From a virus, in the IMG/VR virus record IMGVR_UViG_3300036853_000446, positions 310,001-374,000 of that record: a stretch of 64,000 bases of DNA. One strand, 5' to 3'. The translations under genes were made by a program, and so were the position numbers. Positions 54,620 to 62,617 of this stretch are shown here, piece by piece; position 1 is the stretch's first letter; each line of letters begins with the position of its first letter. The notes under the pieces are model-generated. The model did no database searches, was not told the DNA's origin, and saw nothing but the letters and a program-made list of their open reading frames with translations.

Positions 54620-55430
54620 TTGTTGATCCCTTCAACATTCTGAGCCTGGTTGTGTTGCGCTTCTTGGGAGAAGTGGCCTGATTTGCGGAGTAACAGTACA
54701 GACAACCATAGGGGCAGGCCTCATTCTGCGAGAAAGGGTCTACCAACAGCGCGCAACCGCAACCTTCCCCTTTGATCTTGGGACCAAACCGCAACCCATC
54801 CTCACAGATCCCCCGCCGCACGCGCTCGTCGATGGGTGTGGATAAGTCATCGTTGCACAGGATCAACTCGAGGGTCGTGACCTTGGACAGTCTCGAAAGG
54901 AGGGCTTGCCTTTCATCCCGAGTTCGGGTTTCGGGAGCCCAATCGTTGTCTTGGACGAACGCGAGATAGACGTCTTTGATCCCTAAGGTCGTGGCTCGAG
55001 CCGCGATGCGTTGGAAACGCTCGACGGCGTCATTAACGATCGGCACGGGCGAAAACCGCCAACGGACGTTCTCGACCCCAAAGGCCTCGACGGCGCTTGC
55101 CAGTAAATCGAGGCCCTCCTCTATCCCCGGCGCTTTCGATTCGACCTCGTGCCAGCCGGTGAGGGTAAAGTGGATGACCTTTTGGTAGGCGCTCAATATT
55201 CGAGCGTCTTTGACCAGGTTCCGGCAGTTTCGGGTCCAGAAAACGAGCCCAAGAGTGTCGGCCGGGTCCAGGGACCACCGATCGGGGAGCCCGGTTCTGG
55301 GATCCATCGCAATCATGCTTCTTTCTGCAAGCTGGGTCCGAAACCACTCCCACTTTCCCGCGGGCAGATCGGTCCAGCGTGACAGACTATAGGGAAAGCC
55401 TTCGGCGAGACCTCGACGTATTTGGCTCAT
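54612..55430 (-). CDS. DUF1848-like radical-SAM-type protein
   Basis: 272 aa. LVFWTRNCRNLVKDARILSA, HFTLTGWHEVESKAPGIEEG and, near the C-terminus, CPYGCLYCYSAN give the Cys-x3-Cys-x2-Cys cluster of DUF1848, whose Fe-S motif sits at the C-terminus rather than the N-terminus. Members resemble spore photoproduct lyase-type enzymes, so a DNA repair or nucleotide-modifying role is possible. A class 2 box precedes the start by 13 nt. Confidence 0.85.
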   Translation of the reverse strand: MSQIRRGLAEGFPYSLSRWTDLPAGKWEWFRTQLAERSMIAMDPRTGLPDRWSLDPADTLGLVFWTRNCRNLVKDARILSAYQKVIHFTLTGWHEVESKAPGIEEGLDLLASAVEAFGVENVRWRFSPVPIVNDAVERFQRIAARATTLGIKDVYLAFVQDNDWAPETRTRDERQALLSRLSKVTTLELILCNDDLSTPIDERVRRGICEDGLRFGPKIKGEGCGCALLVDPFSQNEACPYGCLYCYSANQATSPKKRNTTRLRMLKGSTND

Positions 55431-55443
55431 GACCTTTGATCCC

Positions 55444-55450
55444 TACACCG
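55444..55450 (-). promoter_or_regulatory. Class 2 promoter box CGGTGTA
   Basis: CGGTGTA on the minus strand, 13 nt before ATG 55430. Confidence 0.55.
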
Positions 55451-55468
55451 GTGGAGCGGGGGCAAATC

Positions 55469-55984
55469 TCATAGGTTTGGGATCGCCTTCCGGAGTCCTT
55501 CGAGAGCAATATCGAGCCAAGCCGAGAAGTGTTTGTGCCAAATCTCGAGTCGGCGCACATCGTAGGCGATTTGGTTCCGTTTGAATCCCGGCCGCTCGAG
55601 GAACTCGGTTACCTCCGTCGCGAACTCGATTTGTGCTTTCGTCGGCGGGTCGAGATAGGATTCGATTCGAGAGGCCGTTTCTGGATTTGCATCCATGACG
55701 TCATCGTAAAGAGCGAGCAGCTCACGTTGGATGCTGGTGAAAGGCTCCCAAAAGTCGATGAAATCATCCTGCCAGACGAAGTCCCCATCCAAATCCTTCC
55801 GTGACGAGAGCCGCGCCCCCCTCAGCGTGGCGGGGAAAGTCGAAGACCACGCCTTGTATTTCTCGAGCTGGGCCAAAGCCTCCTCGAAAAGGGCCCGGCT
55901 CTCGTCGACAGCGAGGTGCTGCCGCGCCACGCGGTCCGACATGATTCGCTCGGTAACCCGGAGGGCGATGGTTTGGCGGGGCAT
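55469..55984 (-). CDS. Helical protein with RVARQHL tag, 171 aa
   Basis: MPRQTIALRVTERIMSDRVA with RVARQHLAVDE following is a tag-like start. The rest is a helical bundle (ALFEEALAQLEKYKAWSSTF, FIDFWEPFTSIQRELLALYD). Function unknown. A class 3 box is 14 nt upstream of ATG 55984. Confidence 0.7.
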   Translation of the reverse strand: MPRQTIALRVTERIMSDRVARQHLAVDESRALFEEALAQLEKYKAWSSTFPATLRGARLSSRKDLDGDFVWQDDFIDFWEPFTSIQRELLALYDDVMDANPETASRIESYLDPPTKAQIEFATEVTEFLERPGFKRNQIAYDVRRLEIWHKHFSAWLDIALEGLRKAIPNL

Positions 55985-55998
55985 GCCCTTTGGCGCCG

Positions 55999-56006
55999 AT
56001 AAAAGG
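55999..56006 (-). promoter_or_regulatory. Class 3 box CCTTTTAT
   Basis: CCTTTTATCGGCG on the minus strand, 14 nt before ATG 55984. Confidence 0.5.
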
Positions 56007-56007
56007 A

Positions 56008-57258
56008 CTAGGCTCGCGCGGCTTGGACTTGGGTCCTCTCGACAATGACAGGGCCGGCGACACCGTTGACGAAATCGGCCGTGACCCGAAGGGCCAAAAC
56101 CTCGGGACGGCTCGGGATATCGAGGTCGTAGGGCAATAGCAGCCTCTTCAGAGTGCCCCGCAGCGCGCGGGCCCCGGTCTCCCTGGCCTTGGCTTTCTTC
56201 GCGATCGCGAGCAAGGCGTTCGAGTCGAACTGCAGCTCGACATCGTCCATGGCGTAGAGTGCCTGCAGTTGCTTCACGATGGCGTCTTTTGGCTCGGTCA
56301 AGACGCGCACCAGCTCGGCCTCGGTCAGCGGCAAGACGCTCGTGAGCACGGGCAGCCGTCCTGCCAGTTCGGGGATGATGCCAAACTCGATGATGTCCTC
56401 GTCGATCAGGCTCGGGTAAAGGTCGGCGTCGGACACATTCTCTCGCAGCTTGTTCCCAAACCCGAGCTTGGCCGTCTTGTTGAGCCGGTTGCCGATCGTG
56501 TTTTGGATTCCGGCGAAACTTCCCATGGCGATGAACAGGATGTTCGTCGTATCGACGACGATGGCCTCCTTGGTCACGTCGCCCACGCGGGCCCCCAGCC
56601 CCTTGGATACGGTCACCTCGCCGCCCTCCACCATCTTTAGGAGGGCCTGCTGGACGCCTTCACCGCTGACGTCCCGATACCCCGCCACCTCGCGACCCGT
56701 CTTGCGCCCGATCTTGTCGATCTCGTCGATGACGATAATCCCCCATTTCGCCTTCTCGACGTCCCAGGAGCATTTCTCGAGGAGCCCTTGAAGCAGGCTT
56801 TCGGGGTCGTCCCCCGCATACCCGGCCTGAGTGATGCGCGTGGCGTCTCCGATGTGGATGGGCACTCGGAGCATCCGGGCGATCGTGCGAGCTATTTGCG
56901 TCTTGCCGGACCCCGTCGGCCCCACGATCAGGATGTTGCTCTTCTCAATGTCGACGGTTTCTCCCTTGAAGGTGAAGCCGCGCCGCACGGCGTCCCGCCG
57001 CTTGTAGTGTTCGTAGACGGCCGCCGCGATCGTGCGCTTCGCTAGGTCCTGCCCAATCACGTAGTCGTCGAGGCGAGCGAGTATCTCCCGCGGTTTCGGC
57101 AGCGGGACGTCCGACGGGTCTTCTTTAGGTTTTGCTGATAATGCTCGGATGCCATCACGCAGACACCCATCGCAGATGAAGGCGTTTGGGTCGCGCGTGG
57201 AAGGGACGAGGATTTTGACTTCGTTTCGAGGGCGACGACAGAATGAACAATTGACCAT
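56008..57258 (-). CDS. clpX: ClpX-like AAA+ unfoldase
   Basis: 416 aa from ATG 57258. N-terminal zinc domain C4/C7 and C29/C32, Walker A GPTGSGKT at 113-120, pore loop ITQAGYAGD (GYAG at 146-149, canonical GYVG), Walker B VIDEID at 176-181 and GARALR (sensor 2). The ClpP-docking loop reads KLGFG at 264-268 instead of the usual IGFG. It would unfold tagged proteins; no clpP gene is in the window, so it either recruits host ClpP or works alone. Class 2 box 13 nt upstream. Confidence 0.92.
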   Translation of the reverse strand: MVNCSFCRRPRNEVKILVPSTRDPNAFICDGCLRDGIRALSAKPKEDPSDVPLPKPREILARLDDYVIGQDLAKRTIAAAVYEHYKRRDAVRRGFTFKGETVDIEKSNILIVGPTGSGKTQIARTIARMLRVPIHIGDATRITQAGYAGDDPESLLQGLLEKCSWDVEKAKWGIIVIDEIDKIGRKTGREVAGYRDVSGEGVQQALLKMVEGGEVTVSKGLGARVGDVTKEAIVVDTTNILFIAMGSFAGIQNTIGNRLNKTAKLGFGNKLRENVSDADLYPSLIDEDIIEFGIIPELAGRLPVLTSVLPLTEAELVRVLTEPKDAIVKQLQALYAMDDVELQFDSNALLAIAKKAKARETGARALRGTLKRLLLPYDLDIPSRPEVLALRVTADFVNGVAGPVIVERTQVQAARA

Positions 57259-57271
57259 CAGAAAACGCCAA

Positions 57272-57278
57272 TACACCG
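57272..57278 (-). promoter_or_regulatory. Class 2 promoter box CGGTGTA
   Basis: CGGTGTA on the minus strand, 13 nt before ATG 57258. Confidence 0.55.
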
Positions 57279-57284
57279 ATGATT

Positions 57285-57518
57285 TCAGGTTCTCAGGGTC
57301 TCAGAATCGCCATCGGTGTCCGCGGCGAACGCTGCGAGAATGATTGCAGCCTTGACCTTGGCAGCCTCCCAAGACTCGGCGCTCAAGGTCTGAACGATCG
57401 GATACGGTTTGCGCCATCTGAAGTCGACACAGTCGTTGTGGGCGCTGTATCTCACCGGGCAGAGCAAGCAATCCCGCAAGTCCTCGGTGAAGAGCAGCGT
57501 GTATTCAGACGTCGTCAT
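57285..57518 (-). CDS. Hypothetical protein, 77 aa
   Basis: Starts MTTSEYTLLFTEDLRDCLLC; CLLCPVRYSAHNDC might bind a metal. The start overlaps the nitrilase stop by 14 nt. Confidence 0.6.
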   Translation of the reverse strand: MTTSEYTLLFTEDLRDCLLCPVRYSAHNDCVDFRWRKPYPIVQTLSAESWEAAKVKAAIILAAFAADTDGDSETLRT

Positions 57519-58227
57519 AGACGATGCAGGGCTTCGACCACTCGAGTCCCCGACAGTGCACACGGCCCTCCGGATTGATGATGCAGATGCCGCCTTCTCC
57601 GAAGTCGTTATTTTCCTCCAGCCCGAATCTGTTGCTAACGATCAGATGAACTCGATTTCGTTTGGCAAACCTCACCCATGAGCCGCTCGGGAACGCGCCA
57701 TTGCCGAAATTCGCACTGTACGCGATGACATCCGCGTCTCCCGCTTCGTAGAGATCATTCAGGGAATCCGACTTGTCTCTCACGTCTCGGCAGATCAGGA
57801 GACCGATTCGCTTCCCTTCGACCGTCACGACCGGGGGACTCATCGTTCCGGGCGTGGCCCAGAGCCAGTCATTTCCCCATTGATTTAGCTTCCGGCACGA
57901 AGACTGAAGCCCACCGGGTCCAACGAGCGCCTGGCAGTTGTATAGATTCCCATCGTCACCAAGCTCCATGAATCCGTACGCCACGTGCACGTCGAAGCGC
58001 GAGCACAGGCTCATCATCGAACGACAAGTGCGCCCGTCTTCAACGGATTCGGCAAATGGGCGAGCCTCATCGTCATAGAGGAAGGAATACCCACACGTCG
58101 CGAGTTCGGGCAGGACGACGACACGGGCCCCCGCCTGCGCAGCCTGCGCGGTGAGTTTCAGCATTTGACTCAGGTTGGCCGCGTAGTTCTTAAACCTTGG
58201 GGCCATCTGGACGGCAGCGACGAGCAT
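57505..58227 (-). CDS. Nitrilase/NAD-synthetase-type amidohydrolase
   Basis: 240 aa. Glu-Lys-Cys triad of the carbon-nitrogen hydrolase family: VLPELATCGY (Glu), SSCRKLNQWGND (Lys) and IGLLICRDVRD (Cys). The family hydrolyses amide or nitrile bonds, including the glutaminase step of NAD synthetase. Here it stands alone, so it could supply ammonia, act on a small metabolite or reverse a defence-related modification. Starts MLVAAVQMAPRFKNYAANLS, family-typical. Confidence 0.88.
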   Translation of the reverse strand: MLVAAVQMAPRFKNYAANLSQMLKLTAQAAQAGARVVVLPELATCGYSFLYDDEARPFAESVEDGRTCRSMMSLCSRFDVHVAYGFMELGDDGNLYNCQALVGPGGLQSSCRKLNQWGNDWLWATPGTMSPPVVTVEGKRIGLLICRDVRDKSDSLNDLYEAGDADVIAYSANFGNGAFPSGSWVRFAKRNRVHLIVSNRFGLEENNDFGEGGICIINPEGRVHCRGLEWSKPCIVYDDV

Positions 58228-58282
58228 CGCCTACGCGGGTCCACAAGTGGATCAAGTGCCTCGCGTCAGACCCTGAAATCCG

Positions 58283-58654
58283 TCAACTCGGAAACTGCCG
58301 CGTCCAGAACTTGTTGGCCGTCCCCCGCCAGCGGCGGTTGTAACCGGGCAATCTGGCTGCCTGGACGTTCACGATCGGAATTGCCCCCTCGGTCGTCTTC
58401 GAGACCAAGAGGTAACCGGCCTGGCTCGGCAGGATGAGAGCGCGGGCTTCCTCTTGAAAGAACGGGAGGAGCGCCTCGAGTCGCGGACAGTCCGTCTTGA
58501 ACCGAACAAATGTCGTCGCCCCAACGCTCAGCGGCCCATAGGGTTCGAGGAAGTCGAACTTTAGGCCGATGGCGTTGGCGTACTTAAAGAATGTCTGGAT
58601 CCCGTGAACCTCTCGCTCGCCGGCTTTGATCTCGACGGCGGCAAAATGGCTCAT
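58283..58654 (-). CDS. Hypothetical protein, 123 aa
   Basis: Starts MSHFAAVEIKAGEREVHGIQ. The first residues recall DUF1257/Ycf35-like openings (MSHFTxV) but the rest (FVRFKTDCPRLEALLPFFQE) does not. Overlaps the upstream stop as TGATG. Confidence 0.65.
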   Translation of the reverse strand: MSHFAAVEIKAGEREVHGIQTFFKYANAIGLKFDFLEPYGPLSVGATTFVRFKTDCPRLEALLPFFQEEARALILPSQAGYLLVSKTTEGAIPIVNVQAARLPGYNRRWRGTANKFWTRQFPS

Positions 58655-58854
58655 CAGACGAGGCCCTCTTTTGCCGCGAGCCAATACGGCAGCGAGATGT
58701 CTCCGTCTTCTCCTACCTTGCCCAGCGAGCCGCAGTAGGCTCGGGGCACCCAAACCTCGTCGCCCGTATCGAACCTGCAAAGGAGAGCGCTCTCCGTTGC
58801 AGCGACGACTGTCTTGACGGTCATGTCTACGTCTTCTTCGTCATCATGTGCCAT
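58654..58854 (-). CDS. Phage-type small protein, 66 aa
   Basis: KTVVAATESALLCRFDTGDE followed by VWVPRAYC and SLPYWLAAKEGLV matches a recurrent phage microprotein: an acidic start, a central ALL..F..GDEVWVP strand pair and a final WLA..KGL helix. Function unknown. GGAGGGATTCAA precedes ATG. Confidence 0.75.
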   Translation of the reverse strand: MAHDDEEDVDMTVKTVVAATESALLCRFDTGDEVWVPRAYCGSLGKVGEDGDISLPYWLAAKEGLV

Positions 58855-58896
58855 TTGAATCCCTCCGATGTAGTGAGTGCCCGCCTTTTGGGTGGC

Positions 58897-59157
58897 TCAA
58901 ACGGGCTCTACACCGGAGGGCCTGGCCCTCTCGTATCGAACGAGCGAACCGATCTTCTCGACGATTTTTACGACGAGATTCTCCATAAAGAGGTCTTCGA
59001 GCAGCCGTTCGGCGTCCTCGAGACTCCACAATGCGCCGCACGCGAGGGCCACCTCACCCACCAACATCGGGCGGCACTGCTTCTCCATCAGCTCGAGCGC
59101 CAGCGCTTTGGCTTCGTCCCGAGTGGCTCGGCGCTCTTTACGTTCCCAATCGCTCAT
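58897..59157 (-). CDS. Hypothetical protein, 86 aa, possible winged helix
   Basis: KALALELMEKQCRPMLVGEV and WSLEDAERLLEDLFMENLVV have the helix-turn-helix-wing layout. No specific family. Confidence 0.6.
   Translation of the reverse strand: MSDWERKERRATRDEAKALALELMEKQCRPMLVGEVALACGALWSLEDAERLLEDLFMENLVVKIVEKIGSLVRYERARPSGVEPV
58909..58915 (-). promoter_or_regulatory. Class 2 promoter box CGGTGTA
   Basis: CGGTGTA on the minus strand in the 3' end of the upstream gene, 54 nt before ATG 58854. Confidence 0.4.
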
Positions 59158-59398
59158 GGTCAGGCCCGCGATCCCCCACCAAAAGAAGGTCGTCCAAGGT
59201 CGTAGGCGGTTGCTCGATCGGATTGATAGACAGCACCTTGACGCCCAAATCTTCCAAGCGGCGGCGCACTTCCTCGATGTCCCGGGTCATGACCGTGAAG
59301 ACGTTACAGCCTGGCTCGAGGAAGGCCTCCGGGTTGACGATCGAAACTTCCAGCGTGGTGTGAGCAACGATACTGAACTGCTTCATAACTTGACTCAT
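59138..59398 (-). CDS. Hypothetical protein, 86 aa
   Basis: Alpha/beta small protein (IVAHTTLEVSIVNPEAFLEP, VMTRDIEEVRRRLEDLGVKV), resembling a ferredoxin-like or ACT fold. ATG 59386 is an alternative start. Overlaps the next gene by 20 nt. Confidence 0.6.
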   Translation of the reverse strand: MSQVMKQFSIVAHTTLEVSIVNPEAFLEPGCNVFTVMTRDIEEVRRRLEDLGVKVLSINPIEQPPTTLDDLLLVGDRGPDHERLGT

Positions 59399-59407
59399 GA
59401 TCTTCTT

Positions 59408-60601
59408 TCAGGATGGCTCGACCGAAGATGCCCGCGCGATCCCGACAATCGACAGGACCTGGACCTTACGGAGGTCGACGTAGATCGTGTAGGGGACGGT
59501 CGCGGTGACCTCCCAGCGATCGGACAGTTCTCTGGTTTGTACTCCAAAGTTACTCGAGACAGAGAGCGACCCGACACAGCCGCTCATCCCGATGGTATCG
59601 GCACTTTCCACCGGAAAGACCTTCGTCTTGGCAGAACCGAGCAGCGAGAAAATGTCGGGGTCGCTCACCCAGAGTTCCTGCGACGCAAACAGCTGGTCCC
59701 TCACGCAATCCACGTTGAGCGGCACGATAGACCCGGCTTGTTCCTTAGCGCGGAAGCTCAATTGCCGGGCGATATCCCTGACCCATGCCTGGGGCGCGAC
59801 GCTACGCAACGCCCCGAGCCGATTGTATCCCAGGTTGATCGTCCTCATGTCCTGGATGCCGAGGACTGACCGGGAACGGGCGACGCCCTCGATACGGACG
59901 AGGCAGGTCGTGTCGGTCGATACCTCGCGGGTGAAGCGCCTCAGAAACATACCGGCGGTGCCACCGGCGCGCCACAGCAGCTCGGACGGGTCATCCTCGG
60001 ACAGCTCCTTGGCAAGGCTCGTCCGCCCAGCCCTCGACGCCACCCGCAAGCGACCATCCCCCTCGTCCCGCAAGAGATCCGTCTGATGGGAGCGCGCGAC
60101 CAGGCTCGAGACGGTGTCCCCTTCCCGCGCGCGCTCGTGCCGACCGGTGACCAGTGCGGTCTCCAAGGCGGGGCTCAGCCGCGGAAGCGCTTGCCCCATG
60201 ATTCCCGACTCTCTCGGAAGGACGCCGGGATCGTGGAGGTCACCCTCGGCCACGACCAATTGAACCCGTCCCGTCTCCTTGTCGACGAGAAACACGCCCT
60301 CCTCGAGGGGCGCGCCCGGGAGGCACGCGAGCTGGTGGTATTCGTCGGCCAGGTATTGGCAAGCGTCGGCGACCTCGTCGAACGAGTGCCCGTCAGCCCG
60401 AACGAACACGCGGGTGACCAGCATGTCTCGAAGCCACTCCACGGATTTATGCTCGGCCTTGAACTGCACGAACAGCGCCCGAAGGTCAGTGTCCCGCTGG
60501 AGCACGCCTCGAACAAAGAGCAACAACGGTGCCACCGGGTTGGCAGTGGACCGAACCAGGACCGTCGGCGCCTCGCGGCCCTGGACGACGAGAAGGCTCA
60601 C
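59408..60601 (-). CDS. Hypothetical protein partnered with AAA+ ATPase, 397 aa
   Basis: Unknown large protein. GTG 60601 overlaps the AAA+ stop as GTGA, so production is likely coupled in a set ratio. Mixed alpha/beta; the segment ARSRSVLGIQDMRTINLGYN near residue 250 and the C-terminal TVPYTIYVDLRKVQVLSIVG strand are the most regular parts. A substrate or adaptor for the ATPase is the most natural reading. Confidence 0.7.
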   Translation of the reverse strand: MSLLVVQGREAPTVLVRSTANPVAPLLLFVRGVLQRDTDLRALFVQFKAEHKSVEWLRDMLVTRVFVRADGHSFDEVADACQYLADEYHQLACLPGAPLEEGVFLVDKETGRVQLVVAEGDLHDPGVLPRESGIMGQALPRLSPALETALVTGRHERAREGDTVSSLVARSHQTDLLRDEGDGRLRVASRAGRTSLAKELSEDDPSELLWRAGGTAGMFLRRFTREVSTDTTCLVRIEGVARSRSVLGIQDMRTINLGYNRLGALRSVAPQAWVRDIARQLSFRAKEQAGSIVPLNVDCVRDQLFASQELWVSDPDIFSLLGSAKTKVFPVESADTIGMSGCVGSLSVSSNFGVQTRELSDRWEVTATVPYTIYVDLRKVQVLSIVGIARASSVEPS

Positions 60602-62217
60602 TCCAACCCGCCCTCGAGTAGCCGCGTCGTATTGCTGCTCTTCTTGGTGCTCGCGTAGCGTGCCCGCAACCCGTCACGAGAATCCTCATCGTAACCGACC
60701 CAGTTGATGACCTCGCGCACCTCGGTGTCCATCGTCTTGAGGATCCGGGGCTTCGTGCGCAGCTCCCTCTCGAAGATCTCATAGTCGAGCCGAGGCTTCT
60801 TGCGGACAAACGACTGGCGAAGCGCGGCCTCGACCGCCTGTGCCATCTCCCTCGGGACCATGTTCTCCGAAGCCTCGGCCAGCCGTCGGAGGTTGAATTC
60901 GGAGATCTGCCCTTCGCTGAGATTGCCGAGCGTGCTCAGATGGATCTTGAGGATGTCAACCCGATCGTCCTCCGAGGGCAAGTCGAAGAAGAATCGCTCG
61001 CTGATTCGATTCGTAAACTCGACGGGCAGCGTCTTCAACGAGTTGGCGGTCAATGCCAAACAGACCTCGGCGCTCGTCTCCTGATGCCACGTGGACAGGA
61101 TGCCGAGCGAACGCGCCGTCGTGCCCGCATCCGAGAATGAACTCGAGTGGGCCCCGCTGAACGACTTCTCCGCCTCGTCGACCATCGCGATGCAAGGCGA
61201 CATGGCCTCGAGATAGCGGGTGACACGATACGTATTGGCTTCGGTGTTGCCGACGCCAGAGTCACGAAGTTTGCCGAGTTCGAGCTGGATGAGCTGCACC
61301 CCCCAAGCTCGACTCAATGCCTTGACGGAGAGGGATTTGCCGCAGCCCCAGACGCCGATACACAGCACACCCTTCGGCGGTCGAAGACCGAATGCCTTGC
61401 CCGCCGCCGTCCACGAGTGCCGAGTCTCCTCAGCCCAAGCCTTGAAGCGATCGACACCCCCGACGCGCTCGAAGCTCTCCTCAGAGGTATCGATCAGCTT
61501 GAGCAAGTCGGTCTTTCGGATCCGCTCGCGCTTGTACTGGAGGATGCACTCCTTCGTGACGATGCCCCGCTTCTCGGGGTCAGGATCGTTCTTGGTAATG
61601 CCGATCGACTGCCCCGCGGCGCTCGTGACCTGATAGGCGGTGAGGCCGCTAAACCACGTGTGAGCGTCCGCTGGCAGGGTACTTCTGACATTTTCGGAGA
61701 GTCCGTCGAGGACCTCCTGGATCTCTTCCCCGGTCAAGAGGTCGTCTCGAATGACGTGGACGTAGCTCGCGAGCTTTGGCGGGATCACGAGCGACGCCCC
61801 GATGAAATAGATGCACTTGACGATCTTGAGGTTGCTGTTGACCTGGTGAATGATGTTGAGGATGCGCCGCACGACGTCATCGTTCTGCAGGAACCGCTCG
61901 GGGTCTGTGATCAGGTAATAGTGCACGCGATCCTGCGTGTCCTCCATGAAGATTGACTCCAGGACCTTGATGATATTCGCGTGGTGCTCATCACGAGCGA
62001 GCGAGCGTTGCTTCAGGTTGACCTGATACTGCTCGACCGGGATGAGACCGAACGCCGCGTTGAACACCTTGACGGAAACGCTGGGGGCCCCCTTCTTGGA
62101 GGCCTTTCTCTTGACGAACGAGTTGGCGATCGAGTTGATGACCCTGTCCTCTTCTTCGGTCACGACGTAGTTGACATACGTCATGCACTTCAAGTTTCGC
62201 TTCAAATCAGGATGCAT
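60598..62217 (-). CDS. Ycf46-like AAA+ ATPase, 539 aa
   Basis: N-terminal module of about 240 residues (KIVKCIYFIGASLVIPPKLA) then an AAA+ core: Walker A GVWGCGKS (after GVLCI), Walker B CIAMVDEAEKSF, sensor 1 VCLALTANSLKTLP and arginine finger FTNRISERFFFDLP. This is the layout of Ycf46-type ATPases. Downstream partner 59408-60601 and upstream DUF1257/DUF2997-like genes complete a module. Role unknown; such ATPases in phages may remodel protein complexes. Class 2 box 9 nt upstream. Confidence 0.85.
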   Translation of the reverse strand: MHPDLKRNLKCMTYVNYVVTEEEDRVINSIANSFVKRKASKKGAPSVSVKVFNAAFGLIPVEQYQVNLKQRSLARDEHHANIIKVLESIFMEDTQDRVHYYLITDPERFLQNDDVVRRILNIIHQVNSNLKIVKCIYFIGASLVIPPKLASYVHVIRDDLLTGEEIQEVLDGLSENVRSTLPADAHTWFSGLTAYQVTSAAGQSIGITKNDPDPEKRGIVTKECILQYKRERIRKTDLLKLIDTSEESFERVGGVDRFKAWAEETRHSWTAAGKAFGLRPPKGVLCIGVWGCGKSLSVKALSRAWGVQLIQLELGKLRDSGVGNTEANTYRVTRYLEAMSPCIAMVDEAEKSFSGAHSSSFSDAGTTARSLGILSTWHQETSAEVCLALTANSLKTLPVEFTNRISERFFFDLPSEDDRVDILKIHLSTLGNLSEGQISEFNLRRLAEASENMVPREMAQAVEAALRQSFVRKKPRLDYEIFERELRTKPRILKTMDTEVREVINWVGYDEDSRDGLRARYASTKKSSNTTRLLEGGLE

Positions 62218-62226
62218 GGGGTCCGA

Positions 62227-62233
62227 TACACCG
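62227..62233 (-). promoter_or_regulatory. Class 2 promoter box CGGTGTA
   Basis: CGGTGTA on the minus strand, 9 nt before ATG 62217. Confidence 0.55.
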
Positions 62234-62271
62234 CACGTTCGTTTGTTCCAGCGTTTGTTTCAGCGTTTGCT

Positions 62272-62598
62272 TCAGGCGACCGCGACGTTTGCCGTGAGGC
62301 GAATCGTTCCATCCCCGAGAACGGTTCGCTCTTCGAGGTAGCCTCCATCTGCGATACGGTTCATCCAAAGGGCCTCGCTGTAAGCAACGCCGAAGGCGAG
62401 GACGGCATCCTTCGAATGAAGATCGGAATCCCCGACGAAGGCACCCGTCGTCATGTTGAGCGAGGCTCCGAATAACGGACCGCCGTCAAAGGCCACACGG
62501 CTACCGCTGATCTTGTAGAGCCATTCCCTGTCGTTGCAGACCTTCTCGATGGCGGCCTGGTTGGTGATCTCGGTCTTGATCGTTATCTTGTGTGACAT
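62272..62598 (-). CDS. DUF1257/Ycf35-like small protein, 108 aa
   Basis: Starts MSHKITIKTEITNQAAIEKV, the opening pattern of DUF1257/Ycf35 proteins, then WLYKISGSRVAFDGGPLFGA. In other phages and bacteria such proteins sit next to Ycf46-type AAA+ ATPases and DUF2997 proteins, as here. GGAGAATGAG before ATG 62598 supports that start. Match is by pattern, not by search. Confidence 0.65.
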   Translation of the reverse strand: MSHKITIKTEITNQAAIEKVCNDREWLYKISGSRVAFDGGPLFGASLNMTTGAFVGDSDLHSKDAVLAFGVAYSEALWMNRIADGGYLEERTVLGDGTIRLTANVAVA

Positions 62599-62617
62599 CT
62601 CATTCTCCTCGGACCCG

